This document shows positions 25,675 to 38,543 of a stretch of DNA of 64,000 nt, piece after piece (the stretch's first letter is position 1; each line of letters starts with the position of its first letter). The notes below the pieces were generated by a model that was given only the letters and a program-made list of their open reading frames with translations, was not told the origin of the DNA and did no database searches. Position numbers and translations under genes: made by a program. This DNA comes from Cristatella mucedo (Eukaryota > Bryozoa > Phylactolaemata > Cristatellidae): assembly GCA_009760855.2 (NCBI GenBank), contig WPIO01000001.1, positions 23,480,001 to 23,544,000 of the forward strand, given 5' to 3'.

Positions 25675-26386
25675 CATCTACATAATATTGCTAAAATTCG
25701 TGCTAAAATTCGGGCTTGTAAATAAGGATACCCCATCTAAATTGTTCCATGCATTTGTTACATCGTATCTTGACTTCTGTAACTCACTGATTGCTGGTCT
25801 ATCGGCCTGTGCAATCAGGCGCTTACAGTTGATGCAAAACTCTGCAGCTAGGCTCATCTATCGTGAGCGTCGCAATTGCCACACCACAACACTTCCACCG
25901 ACCTGCACTGGCTCCCAATAAAGCAGCGCTTCAAGGTTCTGTCACTAAATTTTAGGTTCCTTCATTCTCTAGCTCCAGCCTACCTATAAGAATTACTCCC
26001 CCTCCCCACCCTGCGAAGAATCGTACAGCCGCTGCTCTGACTTGAATCGTTTAGCCTCGTACCTCGTACGAACCTCAAAACCGTATGAGACCGTGCATTT
26101 AGTTCGTAATTTCCCAAAGAGTGGAACTATCTACCGACGCAAGTCACAAGGTCCTTTTACATGATGACATATAATATGAAGCTTAAAACGCAACTTTTAT
26201 AGCAGCATTTGGTGGGTCTTTGTGATTTGTCCTTCATGTGTGTGTACCTGCTTACACTATGCCTGCTGCCTACGGATGTTACCACCAAACATTTGATAAG
26301 GCTTTATATGCAACATCTGTAAAGTGCTTAAAGAGAGATTTAGGTCTCTGATGGCGCTATACAAATTAATGGTTATTATTATTATT
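25675..26386 (+). mobile_element. LINE family A, 3' fragment (A6)
   Basis: Encodes HAFVTSYLDFCNSLIAGLSA and AIRRLQLMQNSAARLI, followed by a decayed C-terminal segment. The tail is taggtctctgatggcgctat and (ATT)n at 26371-26386. Frameshifts and stops are present. Confidence 0.85.
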
Positions 26387-26910
26387 AAGGCTCTGTAACT
26401 CATTTTAGGTCCCTTTTTTCTCAGGCTCCAGTATGCCTGTCAGATCTACTCCCTCAGGCTAAGCATAATAACATCTGTTTTTCTGAATAAAATCGTTTAG
26501 CTGCACTTCTTACGAACCTCAAATCGTTTGGAGATCGTGCTTTTAGTTTGCATGCGTCGAGAGCCCGGAGCTCACTCCTGACTGATGTCACGACATCCCC
26601 TGACTTGCCGAAATTTCAAAACAAGCTGAAGTGACATCTATTTATCACATCATTTAGTGGGTCTATGTGATTCGTCATTTGTATGCTCATGCGTGTTGAG
26701 ACTGTGCATGCTGCCACTGACCATATTTGCATGCTGACCAGGTACGTATCGCCACTAATCATGCTATGCTTGCTATAATTGAGCTTGCTACCACTAACAA
26801 TTCGATCGTGCTTTTTTACAGTATATGTAAAGTGCCGAGAAAGAGATTAAGATTCTGAGGCTGCTATACAAAACTGTATTCTTATTATTAATATTATATT
26901 ATCACAGAGT
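26387..26910 (+). mobile_element. LINE family A, second 3' fragment in tandem (A7)
   Basis: Immediately after A6 the C-terminal coding region starts again (taactcattttaggtccctt) and runs to another tail ending near 26910 in ATT/ATA repeats. Two 5'-truncated copies therefore lie head to tail. Confidence 0.8.
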
Positions 26911-26919
26911 CCCTGCTTC

Positions 26920-27270
26920 AAAGTCTGCTAATTTTTTATTATTTTTACAGTTTGTGTGTATTAAGAAAGATGAAATCGATTGGCGGCATATTGATGACTT
27001 TTTGGTGCTAGTTGAAAAACCTGACCAGACTTACAACCCCCTCAATCTCAGTTGTTTCGGAGTTACTGCAAGTCAGGTGATATTTTCAGAGGCTGCATAT
27101 CGCTGCATACCTGGCTGTTCCCTGAATAGGCCGCCTATACCCTGTCTCATATGGTACTTCAGAGTTTAGATGTCAACGTCGAACGGTCATTCCGTGAGTC
27201 TTTAAAGTACTTCAAGGTACCCCAGGGATCTTTTACAGGTCCGCTTATTTTAATTGACTGCAATTAACTG
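26920..27270 (+). mobile_element. Probable decayed LINE A reverse-transcriptase segment
   Basis: At 27170-27250 the + strand reads VNVERSFRESLKYFKVPQGS and then FTGPL, the LINE equivalent of the GIPQGSVLGPL block upstream of the RT active site. The frame just before it (26954-27169) is open but not recognisable. A good acceptor-like ttatttttacag at 26950 is probably fortuitous. Confidence 0.5.
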
Positions 27271-29089
27271 AAAAAAAAGGAGAAATTCTCTCGACTAGAA
27301 TGCTGATAATTTCTGTATGTAATTGAAGAAATGTCACTCTGCTAACCAAAATTCCAAAAACTGCGCCGTATAAAGCGAAAATTTGAGCTGGTTACAAGAA
27401 GAATGGCTCTAACGCCGATAGTTCCGTACTAGGAGATTACATTCCTATCCACAGTAAGGCGCTCTGCAAAGCACCACGACTCTTCTTGCAAGCTGCAGTC
27501 TAGAAATTCAGCAACTCTTTTCTTTTGTAAGATGGCTTGGCTATTTACAGGATAAGCCTGAGCAATGTCTCTCCATATTGATTGGCAAGTGCGAGAACAG
27601 TCTTCTGCTTCCTTAGTTGAAAATGTTATGACCTATAACCTCACCTCCGCCAGTTGCGTACACTGAGACTCAGCCAGCAGCCCCTTTAATAAACATTCAC
27701 TTCTTCCTCAGCTTATACGAGTACACGCAATAATTAAGGCCAGACAAAAAAGGTCCTCGTACGTAGGCCCTACACCATTCCCTATAATGTCTTCAAATGG
27801 TGGCGCAACCGCGGTTCAGGTTTCCAATGCTTCACCCTATTCACGAATTGTTCCGTAGCAATTCAAATTGGCCATGATTCGATAGATAATTACAAATATC
27901 GGGATTGAATCCTGGAGTTCCAACTAATTTACTCCATCTCAAAGTATGTTATCATAATCTCTTGTGCACAAACAAAATAAAATAGCTGTTTTCCACATAA
28001 ACTTAGCGTAGGTGGTGAGGACACTATATTTTGAAATTCTCTGGTTTTTTAGTGTTTATATATCAGATTTGTTCGCATTTCTCACTTTGTATCACTACCG
28101 GAATTATTTAGATTAGGCGGACGTAACAGTCAGGAGAAGTATTAATGGAAGTGTAAAAGTGCTAGCGTCTTAAAGGAACATGTTAACTATGTTTTTTGCA
28201 AGATGCTATTAACACGTTCCTTCCTTGACCCCAGCAGATTCATTTTCTTACGATAGAGGACAATGTATAAAGACAAGATTAAAAAAGTATTCTTTAAAAA
28301 TCCTGCTACGATGAGTGAGGTCTATACAGCATCCACTGACATGCCTGTCAAGATTCAGATAAGCCCTGGCTACCTTAATTCGTATGCAACCACTGCAGAA
28401 AAACCCTTGAAGGTGACTTGAAAAACTGCTGCAAAACAATGGAAAATCTTACAAAATATTAGTTAACGTGGGAAATGTCGTTTTTAACTTCTAGAATTTC
28501 TCACTATTACGGCAGGCTGTTACACAGAAAAAAGAGAGCCACATAATATGTATGCTACGAAATAATTTGGTAGGAGCCAAGACCACTCAAGCAAACAATA
28601 TTTATGCATGGTAGACCCTTCCAAATAGAGAGACGGCAAGAGTCCGTCATTTATCCACTCGTTAGTTAATTTTTTATTGCCCCAGTATCACACTGCCCTA
28701 AGTTTCCCATCCCCGCCCCTCAGGTGACGGATCAGCCATCTTTAAAAGAGAGCGAGAGCAGCGATCAAACAGCGAGGAGGATAAAGCAGCTCCATATTCC
28801 ACTTTGGTCAAGTGCAGCTGAGGCCATGGAAACCGTGGGAGGCATACCTGGATAAGGTCATGGAAATGGGCCATGGAAATGGGCCATAAGGCCATGGAAA
28901 CCATACTTCCCCAACCAGGACTAAAGTAAAAGCTGTCTTTCGAAGGCATCCTTAGCATCCTGGACCTCGCTTCATATTTCGGTCATATTGGTTGGCTAGT
29001 CTTAAATACAGGGCGGAAATATTAGAAAATGGTCTTAATAGCCAATGCAGTGTAAATACCTGTGCGGATGTATGTAGATAGCCATGTAA
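27271..29089. other. No supported gene; short tandem repeat at 28861-28900
   Basis: AT-rich and without convincing coding sequence. A 13-base unit, tggaaatgggcca, is repeated twice at 28861-28886, with related ccatggaaacc units on each side. Confidence 0.4.
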
Positions 29090-29995
29090 GGCTTGTGTGC
29101 ATCGGCTCGCTAACATCAAAGAGCGCAATCTCGATCAGATAATCTTTGGCGATTGCACTCTGTCAACTCCTGCTGTTTCCAATATCTGCTCCTGTGACTG
29201 CGTGACGATCTTAATCGCTCTGCAGTATATCTCCTTCGGCATTAAAGGTCGTCTTCAAATTACAAAACATTGGAAAATTCGCATTGAAGTTGTGTATTGA
29301 ACTTCCTTGCAACTTATTCTTAATCCTCCATCTGATCTACCCTCCTAGTGAAATGCTACGAAGTTTGATGCACACCACTGTTCTTGACGATTTTGCCCCC
29401 GGCTTGAGCAAATATGTTTCCTTCCCAAGATAAGCTATGGTTTATTGTGCACAATCAACTGACTAGCATTACTCGGTGCAAGCTTAAAAAGCCTGAACAA
29501 ATCAGTATTGACGGGCCGTCGACTGGCATATGATTAATATAGTGGACTGTACCAATCTATAATAGCCAAGTCTAGCTTCTCTCAGAACTCAGCACAATCA
29601 CTGGCGCACGATCCAAACATGCTGATGTTGGCCATTAACCGTGTTCTTAACTGCATCAAAGTCAGCACCACACTTAGCAACCCTTCTAGCTATCTAGATG
29701 ACCATTTTAGTAGTTTTTCTTGCAATTTGATTTTGAGAGACCATTTTCAGGGTGAAATCTACAACTTCTTCATACGGCGTTTCTTATTTTTACTTAATGT
29801 ACGCATTATTTTTGCATTGATATTGCCTGTCCCTGTTGCCCTGATGTCCAAGTTCCTCTTACAATCTAACAATACTACTTGCCCTCTACACTCTTAACTA
29901 CTGTTCTCCCTCCATCCTTAGAGAAATTTCTGCCCTGCATAGCTTACATAGTAAATCGGTCATTGGCCTCAGGCTGTCTCAGCTTATTTCAAGGA
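29090..29995 (+). mobile_element. Decayed LINE family A, endonuclease-to-RT region (A8)
   Basis: NLDQIIFGDCTLSTPAVSNI followed by CSCD aligns with the intact endonuclease end of copy A12 (HTLDQIFSHEYMLSSPTITE). Near 29905-29980 an RT start segment, FLPCIAYIVNRSLASGC, is readable. Stops and shifts are frequent. Confidence 0.6.
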
Positions 29996-30031
29996 AAATG
30001 TTTTTTTTTTACGGCTTATTAAGAATTCGAC

Positions 30032-30445
30032 ATTAATAATAATAATATTAACAATAATGCATTTGTATAGCGCTTTCAGAGAACTTAATCTCTTTCTAGG
30101 CACTTCACATTTGCTGCAAGGGAAGCACGATTGAATGGTTGTTAGTAGCATGCTCAATAAACAACAAGAATAACATGATTAGGAGTGGCATGCACAGGGT
30201 CAGCATATAAGTATGGTTAGTGGCAGCAGGCACAGTGTCAGCATGCATAAGCGCATAAAGAGGAATCACAGGGACCCACTAAAAGCTGTGATAAATAGAT
30301 GCGTTTTTAGCTTCTTTTTAATTGTGGTCAAGTCAGGAGATGTCGTGACGCAAGTCGGGAGTGAGTTTTAGGCTTTGGGAGCCTACGAACTTAACCACGA
30401 TCGAATGGTTGGCGGTAGCATGCTCAAAGTCAACAAGCTGCACAC
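30032..30445 (-). mobile_element. LINE family A, 3' fragments (A9)
   Basis: The tail begins at 30032 as AATAATAATATT, followed by the reverse 3' UTR to about 30385 (gaggcaagtcgggagtgagt-like). A second short stretch from about 30395 (cacgatcgaatggttggcgg) repeats part of the 3' UTR. Confidence 0.8.
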
Positions 30446-31234
30446 ATGGTCAACATGCAACTTTCTATTCTTTGTGTCTATTTGTAAATCACATGACCCC
30501 CGAATTTTAATTTTTCTCATCAAATGGATTGACTTCAAGTTAATAGCAGTCCTAGTCACAAAACAAAGTTTTTGGGAAATGGTGACCATTTTATACATTT
30601 ATGAGGAAGACGAAATTAGAAAATAAACTTAACTATCCAAGGACGAATCCGCGTTACATGTTGCAATCGGTCTGTTCGATCTCGCTCTGGCGTAGTTAGA
30701 TGCGCATATGCTCGACCGAGTGCAGTTCGTGTCCACATGTCTGTCAGGCCTCAGCTATCAGATCCGCCGCCTGTTAAGTTCCACATGGATCTGCGGCAGT
30801 GCACGGTCCTTTTCTTTTCCTTGCGCACTACAAAGTTAGTATAGACAGCGAAGTTCAGGACCCCCTTTCAGGCATGGCCAATCAATTTTAAGCTAATAGG
30901 GCACAGGAACGCTTATCTGTCAAGCTCCCAGAACTAGTTGTGGCTTTTGAAAGGCTAAAAAGCCTGCATTGAAGACATTCAGACCTTGACTTCGGCCAAC
31001 TTATATATGATAACACTGAACTCCACGTTGAACACCCTAAATGAATGCCCAAAATAAGGGAGTTTTTCTTTTATTATGGGAGATGGCGTAGCCTGATAGT
31101 TGTCAAGAGCTTGTAGCTTGAATGTCCTCATCGATGACTCGCTAACAATTTTAAGTTTTACTCAGAAGATCTAGTCACGTTCAATTGCGGGACTAGTGAC
31201 TCTGTAGCTTGGTAGCTGATTAAAATATTTTACC
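30446..31234. other. No supported gene
   Basis: Short frames only and no recognised repeat. Confidence 0.35.
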
Positions 31235-31680
31235 AGCTCCCATTGCTTTCTCGAGACTAGACGACTATAACTCAGCATTGGCAGGTTTCCGAAAAAAGCC
31301 ACGAAGCCTCTATGTTGGCGAGGAATAGGTGGTTCGATTTGTCTTTAAATCAAAGAAACTCAGTCAAGGGTCTCTCGAATGTTGAGCAGATACAGACCGT
31401 GACTCTTACTTTGCCCACAAAGCCCGCTGTAGCTAAACTTATTTACACAGCAAGATAGCTAAGCTACTGCAATAGCTCCACGAGTTATTGGATTCTCTTG
31501 CTTTCAGGAAAATACAGTAGCTATCGATTCTTTCAATTAAAGACTTTTGGCGACAAAGGCTCTTGCTATGAGTGTCCTTCGTGGTAAAATTCACTAAGAC
31601 ACTTCTTGTGCAATGACACTTGTGCTGATGCGGCCAATTTGGCACACCATTTCCAGTCGTCCTGAGCTGAAGCTGCTATT
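31235..31680 (+). mobile_element. LINE family B, decayed C-terminal fragment (B2)
   Basis: Readable remnants RLDDYNSALAGFRKKP and later a LATKALAMS-like segment correspond to family B DYCNS...GLPKKAI and VGDKSF blocks (compare 46780-47110). 3' UTR traces (ccagtcgtcctgagctgaagctgc) extend to about 31680. Confidence 0.6.
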
Positions 31681-31799
31681 CCATTTATGGAGAACTGAAT
31701 TTTTGAAGAAAACTGCAATTTTCGTTAATGTCGCAAATGCTGCGTGAGCCTTAGCTCCTGAGCTAGTGGTCCTTGTGACGATCTAGTTGGTTACTTCTC

Positions 31800-33693
31800 C
31801 AGCTTTTTTTCAACAAGGTAGGCAATATTAGAGTGCCCACCCCTAGAGTGGCAGCATTCCCCCTGGAATCATGTTCCTCAATTATTCCCTGCAACACCTC
31901 AAAAGTCTACATTCAAGAGACCATTAATAACCTTGTCCTGAAGTTCATACCACGATCAAAGAAGACAAATAGTCCTCTGGAATCTATTCCCACTGTCCTG
32001 GTTCTACGATGCACGGCTGCTGTCATGCATAACTAACATCATACATATATCATTAGTCTCGGGTCATATCCTAAAACCTTTCAAAAAGGCTGTAGTCACT
32101 CCACTATTTAAGAAAGCAACGCTAGACTAAGAGAACTTGAGAAACTTCCGCCAAGTCTCCCTTCTACCGTTCCTATCAAAGATACTGGAACAAATCGTGG
32201 CAGACCAGCTGAACTCATATGTTGAAACTTCACACCCAGCTAGTAAGTTCCAGTCTGGTTTTAGTGCTCATCACTCCACAGAGTCAGCATTGCTTCAGGT
32301 GTATAACGAACTGCTTAGGAATGCAGACTTAGGTAGAGTATCTCTGTTCTGGAGCTTTAGGTTCTATCAATGCCCAAGTCCTTCCTGAGCGCCCCTCATC
32401 TCGCCTGGGCATCACTTGTACTGCACTGCAGTTGTTCAGGTCCTATCTCAGTGGGAGACTCCAGATCCTTAATGTCAGTAGACAAAGATCATCTGATGAA
32501 CCTCTGAAGTTTGGAGTTCATCAACGGGCTCTGTGCTCGGTCCCGTTTTTCTCACGGCTTATACTCTCCCTCTTGCCGATGTGATTCCGTCGCACAACCT
32601 AGACTTTCACTTCTATACAGATGACACTAATTGTTCCTTTGCTCTGATCCCTCCCAGCCCTCCAGCACGTCGAATTCTCTCAACTTCCTTGCAGCATGTA
32701 TTGATGGCATCCGCACATGGATGGCAGCAAAATTGGTTAAACTTAATGAAGGGTAAACCAAGTTACTAGTTGCAAAAGAAGGGTCATTCAGAAATTGGAA
32801 AAACTAACGCTCAAAATCGACAGTTCCAGCATTTCTCCTGTTTAATCTGCGTGAAATTTCTGTGTCATATTCCAAATTAACCTTTCATTGGAAGACCACA
32901 TCAGCTCCACAGTCACGTCTGCCTACTTTCAGCAACATAAGATTGCTAGAGTTCTGGCTCGTTTAGACAGGGATACCTCATCTAAATTGGTCCATGCATT
33001 TGTGACATCCCGTCTTGACTTTTGAAACTCATTGTTTGCTGGCCTACCGGGCTATGCACTCAGGTGCTTACAGCTGGTGCAAAACCTTGCAGCTAGGCTT
33101 GTCTGTCGTGAGCGTTGCAGTTGCCACAGCACACCACTTCTTGCCGACCTGCACTGGCTCCTAGTCAAGCAACGCATCGATTTCAAGGCTTTGTCACTCA
33201 CTTTTCGGTCCCTTAATTATTTTGCTCCAGCCTACCTATAAGGTCTACCTACTCCTGCACCAGGCTAAGCATCGTACCGCATTCTTTCGGAATGGAACCG
33301 TTTACCTATACCTCGTTAGAACCTTGAATCCTTTGGAGAATGCGCCTATGGTTTGTATACTCCAAAAGTCTGAAACTCTCTACTTCCGTCACGACATCCC
33401 ATGACTTGACCACATTTAAAAAGAAACTAAAAACGCATCTATGCATCGCAGCATTCACTGGGTTCATATGATTCGTCCTTTGTGTGCTTATGGGTGTTAA
33501 CACTGTACGTGCTGTCACTAAACATATTTGCATGCTGATCCTGTGCATGTCACCTCTAACCAGGTTAGGCTTGTTGTTCATTAAGCATGCTATCACTAAC
33601 CATTCAGTCATGCTTCCTTTACAGCAAATGTGAAGTCCTTAGATAGAGGTTGAGTTCTTTGAGGGCGCTACGACAAATTTATTATTATTATCA
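31800..33693 (+). mobile_element. LINE family A, longest + strand copy (A10)
   Basis: Pre-RT segment (31830-31930), then RT blocks FRQVSLLPFLSKILEQIVAD and FQSGFSAHHSTESALLQVYN, a decayed LGPV block, and an active-site remnant FHFYTDD at about 32605-32630. The C-terminal YALRCLQLVQNLAARLVCRE region follows. The 3' UTR ends tgagggcgctacgacaaat plus (ATT)n at 33678-33690. Several frameshifts and stops are present. It is a CR1/L2-like non-LTR element by domain order and tail. Confidence 0.88.
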
Positions 33694-36578
33694 TGGAACT
33701 TACAAGACACACAAGCACACTGTAAAGGAAGCGGTCTGAAAGTTGAATGTACTTTAACTAGCTGGCAAAATGTAGTTCAATTTCCATGGTTTCAATTCAG
33801 CAGGATGAACAGTAAGCATCTGTTTTATCTGTTTTTTGTCAGTTTCAATGTTCACCATACTAAAGATCAAGTTAACTCCTGTGCATTTGGCTGTATGAAA
33901 TAGCTTCTGAGTATAGGAAGCTAAGTTCAAATAAGGACTATAAATGCCTCAAAGGCTTGCTACAATGGCGAGAAAAAGCCTAACTCAATGCAACAGACAA
34001 CTAAATACTCTCGCCTGTTGCCACTGCAGAGATTTTGTATTTCTTGTAGTGCTTGCTCGACGGTTTTCGCTGTCATTGCTACTGGCCACACGCCATTTTG
34101 GTAGCTCTGACATCAACCAGCGGCTCTGGCTACAGCCGTGCGACAGCATAGCTGGCGAACACACGATTGCAATAGCAAATTTTCTAACAAAGCAAACGAC
34201 TTCAATTTGCCGCTAGCTTGCAAAAATAATCGCCTCCACAGCTGGTCATTACGTGTGCCTATGCAATAATAGCAGGCAGTGTGCAGTCACTTGCAATAAC
34301 TAAACACGGACGACCGATCGTTATTGCAATCCCAAAGTTGCGATGCTGGAATTTAGTTATATCAGTCGCCGACGCTGCTTCAGGCGCTTTGAATGACAAA
34401 TACAGCAGGCTGTTGTTGCCCTATAAGTGATGGCCGACATCACGGGCCTCGGATCACTACGCAGAGGACTCATATAAAGGAAGAACGTGCACCTTCTAGA
34501 CGTCGTTTATTCATAACTACTGCTTACATGCGTGCGATGAATTTTTGATTACAGCCATCCGATACCCTATAAACAGGGCCGGAGCGAGTAAATATGACAA
34601 ATTAGCCGATTGTCCACAGAGCACGCGGGCCTAATGCTCACAGGCGCCCACTGGGTAGGGCGGTGGCTGACTGATGCGGAAGTATATCACGACCAGCTGC
34701 AGCTGCAAAGCCACTCCAGCCGCAGTACAGACTGACCGCAAAACTAACCACGGGACAGACAATGCCTCTCATTGAGTGCTCGCCCTGAGCCTGGGTGGGA
34801 TCGGCAGTCGCCTGCCGCCATTAGACTACAATAATAGACACCGAATTCAGCACTGCAGCCGAATCGCGGATGGGCTTAGTAAAAGCGTGCATCGGCATCG
34901 AGACGAGTAATTGCTCAGCAAACGTCAATGCTACCTACAAAGATACGACTGGGTAAGAAGAAATAGTAATGTACAACATACAGCAAAGCTAGCTTGGCAG
35001 CTGCTTCTCGCGTGACAAAGAGTTTAATTTTTTTTATCACGTAGCAGTGAGTGCACAGAAGAGGCTGCTGCAGATCATGCCGAATTGAGAACGGATTGAA
35101 GCTCCGCATTGACGGATAGCGCTAATACAATTCTCTTCCCATACAGCAGCGGGTCTCTACGTGCTGTTACGTGGTAATTGTTCCTGAATTATAACGGCTA
35201 TGAACCTGACATTTTATCATACAGCCCCTGTAGAAGCGATCCGGAGCGATGGCACGCTTCGATTGCACGCAGCGGCTGCGGTTGTGTGCCACCATTGCTC
35301 CAGCGGCTTTCGAACGTATTGCTCCTGGGCTCCTGGACCGGGACCTGGACTGAACCATCGTTGAGGCATGCGGGAACGTTCTCGATTGCTGCTGGGCTCT
35401 GCCGCCGTCGTCGCCATGCCCGTGTCTATATCAGGGCAGCATCCACTGCTGCTCGCCAGCCACTTTTCAAGTCACCAGCTTTACAGCGATCTGCTGAATG
35501 TGAATGTGCAAGGGTTAGCGCCGACATTTCGAACTCGTCGTAGCGGTGCCTGAACTGAAGTCTTTCGCCTTGCATACAGCTCAACTCCTTCGAAGGCCTT
35601 CTTTTGATAGACTGCTGCACGGATATTTAGCTGCTGGAAACTCGCTTGGAGATCAACTGCTCCGCTACTTTCGTCGTCTCCGGATTATCGTCCGAGAGCT
35701 TCTAGAATAGCGTAATTTTAACTTACATTAGCCTTTGTTTGCTTTTAAATTGCTTATCGCTATCGCCATTGTCGAAGAATTTAAGTTGCATTTTTAACTC
35801 AACATGGTGTGCCACCTCATTTGGGGAATGCTTGACACACAACTGCAAGAAAACGCAGTGGACAGCTTATACGTCTGAACGAAACTATTGCGTCTTCTAT
35901 ACAGATACGTCAGTCAGTGCAAACCTTTACTGCAGACTCTTCTTGTGAAACTTACTTACTAATTAGATGCATCTGCTACTCGCTGAGTGCAAGATCGTGC
36001 TGAGGAAAATCCAGTAGAATGATGCCAAAAAGTACCTTGCAGTAGAACGAGTGATATCCATGCTTGCAGCCAATCTTTAGTACAGTAGGTCACTGGAGCG
36101 TTTCGAAGACCGCAGGATCATCCTCGGGAGGTTGCGGACGGTGGTAGGTCTGGCAGATGAGGCTCGAGTATATTCAGATTCACACTTAGTCCAACCACGT
36201 CTTGTGGCTGCTACGTCTCATTTCAAGCAGACCCATCACCTGCAGAATTTCACAAAGCTCTTTATAGGTCCCTTGCTGTTCTCCATTTATGCAATGCTTT
36301 TTGAGAAGGTACCTTGGACAGAATGCAGAGGCTGGCACTTCAAAAGCCGAAGAGAACCAGCAGTACTTATCTGTCAAACTTGCACTGTTAGATGCAATGA
36401 TTGATGCACTGAAGTCCATTTTTACCGAGAGTATGTGGTGGATATCGAACAAAGTCTTCAGCTAAGTGAAGTTAAATGCAAACTCCTCAAAGAAACGGCT
36501 GAAAATCGGTGCTTTTGCTCTCTTATTTAGAGGTGTTGCAGTGAGACAGGCGTACAGTGAACACAATCTGATAGTTGT
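33694..36578. other. No confident gene; GC-richer patch at 35.2-35.6 kb
   Basis: Several frames of 60-121 codons overlap in both strands at 35167-35620, typical of chance frames in GC-rich DNA. A possible retroelement 5' end or promoter cannot be excluded. Sequence at 36080-36440 is open on both strands without a recognisable product. Confidence 0.35.
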
Positions 36579-36768
36579 TGTTGGATCGGCTGTACCAAGA
36601 TAGCCTACTACGTCGGAGTAAGTCATCGTAGAAGAACAGCGGACCCAATAATACTCTTGTTGGCATTTTCCGGGCCAAGATCGGCCATGACGGTCAGGAG
36701 CTTTCTCGCGGCTTCCTTTGTACATTAATCCTAATCTTTCGCTGTGAACGACTGTCCATATAAAAACG
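36579..36768 (+). repeat. 5' LTR
   Basis: Starts TGTTGGATCGGCTGTACC and includes gtacattaatcctaatc. It is related but not identical to the downstream repeat, which suggests an old insertion. The exact 3' boundary is uncertain by a few bases. Confidence 0.65.
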
Positions 36769-37595
36769 TGGCGACGAGGATGGGATTTGAACGATACGCT
36801 TCGTGTAATACTACAGGATCTGATATGAGAGCTCCGCTAGCGTCGGGGGGGGGGTAGAAGACGTATGCAGACTACGTTTCAATTGCTGTGAGAATGTGCC
36901 TCGAGAAACATGTCCAAAGACTCCCGACGAAAGGCCATGCTCGTAAGTATCCTTCCGGTTAAGGGGTATTCCATGCTCAAGATGGAGGTAGCTCTGCAGA
37001 AACCGGCGGACCTCCACCTACAGGACCTTGTTGCACTTGTCAGGAGGATCTCCCTCCATCCTCTACCTCTGTGCCTGATGCTTGCTTCATATGCGGTGTA
37101 TATTCCTACTCAGGCCGCATCTGCACTAGCTTAGATACTAACTCAAGTAACGAGACAGATTTGTTTACGTCTATAACTTCTGGGCCACAAGTGCTTGCCA
37201 CAACGATTTCAAAGCGTCAGCAGGTGGCAGCGACGGTGGAGGTGCAGCCTGTGGCGGTGGCCTTTGAAGTATCGGCTGCCTCGGAGTCGGCGGCTTTCGA
37301 GGAGGCAGATGATGTTGCCTACGAAGTGCGAGTGGTCCACGAAACGGCGATCCGAAAGGAAGCGGACAAGATGGCACCGGCCCACGAGGTGGCGACTCGG
37401 AAGACTCCGGTGGCGAAACTGCTCGTTGCCGGATGACCACAAAGGTCCGCAAGAGAGGACAACAGTGGTGGAGGTCGCCGAGGAGGTCACCGACACGGTG
37501 CCGGCGACGGGCAACGAGAAGGCCACGACTACGGTCAGCACTTAGACGATGACAAGCCGTGAGACGCCCCCATGTGCTACGACGGTAGGTGCTGT

Positions 37596-37664
37596 TACTA
37601 CGGTCAGCGCTGCAGCACCGGGGAGCGCTGCAGCACCGGGGAGCGCGGCGGCTCCGGCTAGCGC
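37596..37664 (+). repeat. 18-bp tandem repeat in the LTR element
   Basis: The unit tgcagcaccggggagcgc is exact at 37611-37628 and 37629-37646, with a degenerate copy on each side. In the open + frame it encodes repeated Ala-Ala-Pro-Gly-Ser-Ala. Confidence 0.85.
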
Positions 37665-38120
37665 TGCGACCTCATTGCCGGGATATGCTGATACGAGGCT
37701 GGTCGGCGCTGCTATGACGCTGGTTAGTGCTGCCAGGACTGCTACTGTGACAAGTAGGGCTGGCGACATAAAATTGGCCGCCAATGCAACGGAGATATTC
37801 GAAATCCGTGTGGCACAGGGAAGAGACACGCACCCAATACCTGTTTGTTTGGTAAAGGCGTTAGCACAAGCACCCAATGGTGGTGGCCTACGCATCCGGC
37901 TAGTCGCCAAAGGCCGTGGTTTGGTGTGCCTCCTACGAGCAGGTGTCACGTAACCTCTAGGCCAATGATGAACTTTTTCTTATATCAAACTCTTGCCAAT
38001 TGACGCCTTTCTGTTATTTTCGCTGGCTTGCCATTTCATGATATGTCGTGCTTCTCGCGTGTTTGGCTATCCTTTCAGAAGCCTACTGATGCTCTGTCAG
38101 CTTCTCATAGGAATAAAGAA

Positions 38121-38332
38121 TGTTGGGTCCGCTGTACCGCGATAGCCTACTACGTCGACGGAAGTCAACGTAGAAGAACCGCGGAAACAATAATTCACTC
38201 TTTAGAAGGCTCCGGCCCAGGATCGGCCATGGCGGTCGGGAGCTTTCTCGAGGCTTCCTTTGTACATTAATATGCTGCCTGCCGCACTGTCGACTCGATC
38301 TCTTGTTGTGCACGACTGCCCGCACAAACTCA
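38121..38332 (+). repeat. 3' LTR
   Basis: Starts TGTTGGGTCCGCTGTACC after a purine-rich aggaataaagaa that could be the polypurine tract. It ends near cacaaactca. LINE B sequence begins about 220 bp further on. Confidence 0.65.
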
Positions 38333-38543
38333 GCAGTTATCTTTAAAGATCCCTGATGCTTGGATTTTTTGAAATCCGGTGCTACTTACTTTCATGATCA
38401 GCAAGATGGCCTGCCAGCGCTCCTGCTCTCTTTAAGCTGCACCACGGTAACTCAGAAGTGTTTTCGCTGCTAGTCTTCAAATCCAAGAAATACAGGGAAA
38501 TCTCTCCTTTATCAAGGGAGATATGGTTTCTCCTGATTGATCG

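Larger units (their letters stand above)
36579..38332 (+). mobile_element. Internally deleted Ty3/Gypsy-like LTR retrotransposon
   Basis: Related terminal direct repeats lie at 36579-36768 and 38121-38332. Both start TGTTGG and share atagcctactacgtcg, gatcggccatg and gcttcctttgtacattaat. Directly after the 5' repeat is tggcgacgaggatgggat, a primer-binding-site-like sequence of the kind found in Gypsy/Mag elements. The internal 1.35 kb keeps a nucleocapsid-like zinc knuckle at about 37070-37130: CFICGVYSYSGRIC, spaced C-X2-C-X4-X-X4-C with Tyr in the His position. No protease, RT or integrase motif is seen. It is therefore a dead or non-autonomous copy; I saw no certain target-site duplication. 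Confidence 0.7.

Noticed and set aside
26954-27169. 71-codon frame after a good acceptor-like site
   Set aside because: Sequence directly following it is decayed LINE A reverse transcriptase, so it is most likely part of that element.
34543-34558. 16-base exact match ttttgattacagccat shared with 61903-61918
   Set aside because: The flanks do not align, and one such match is expected by chance at about this window size.
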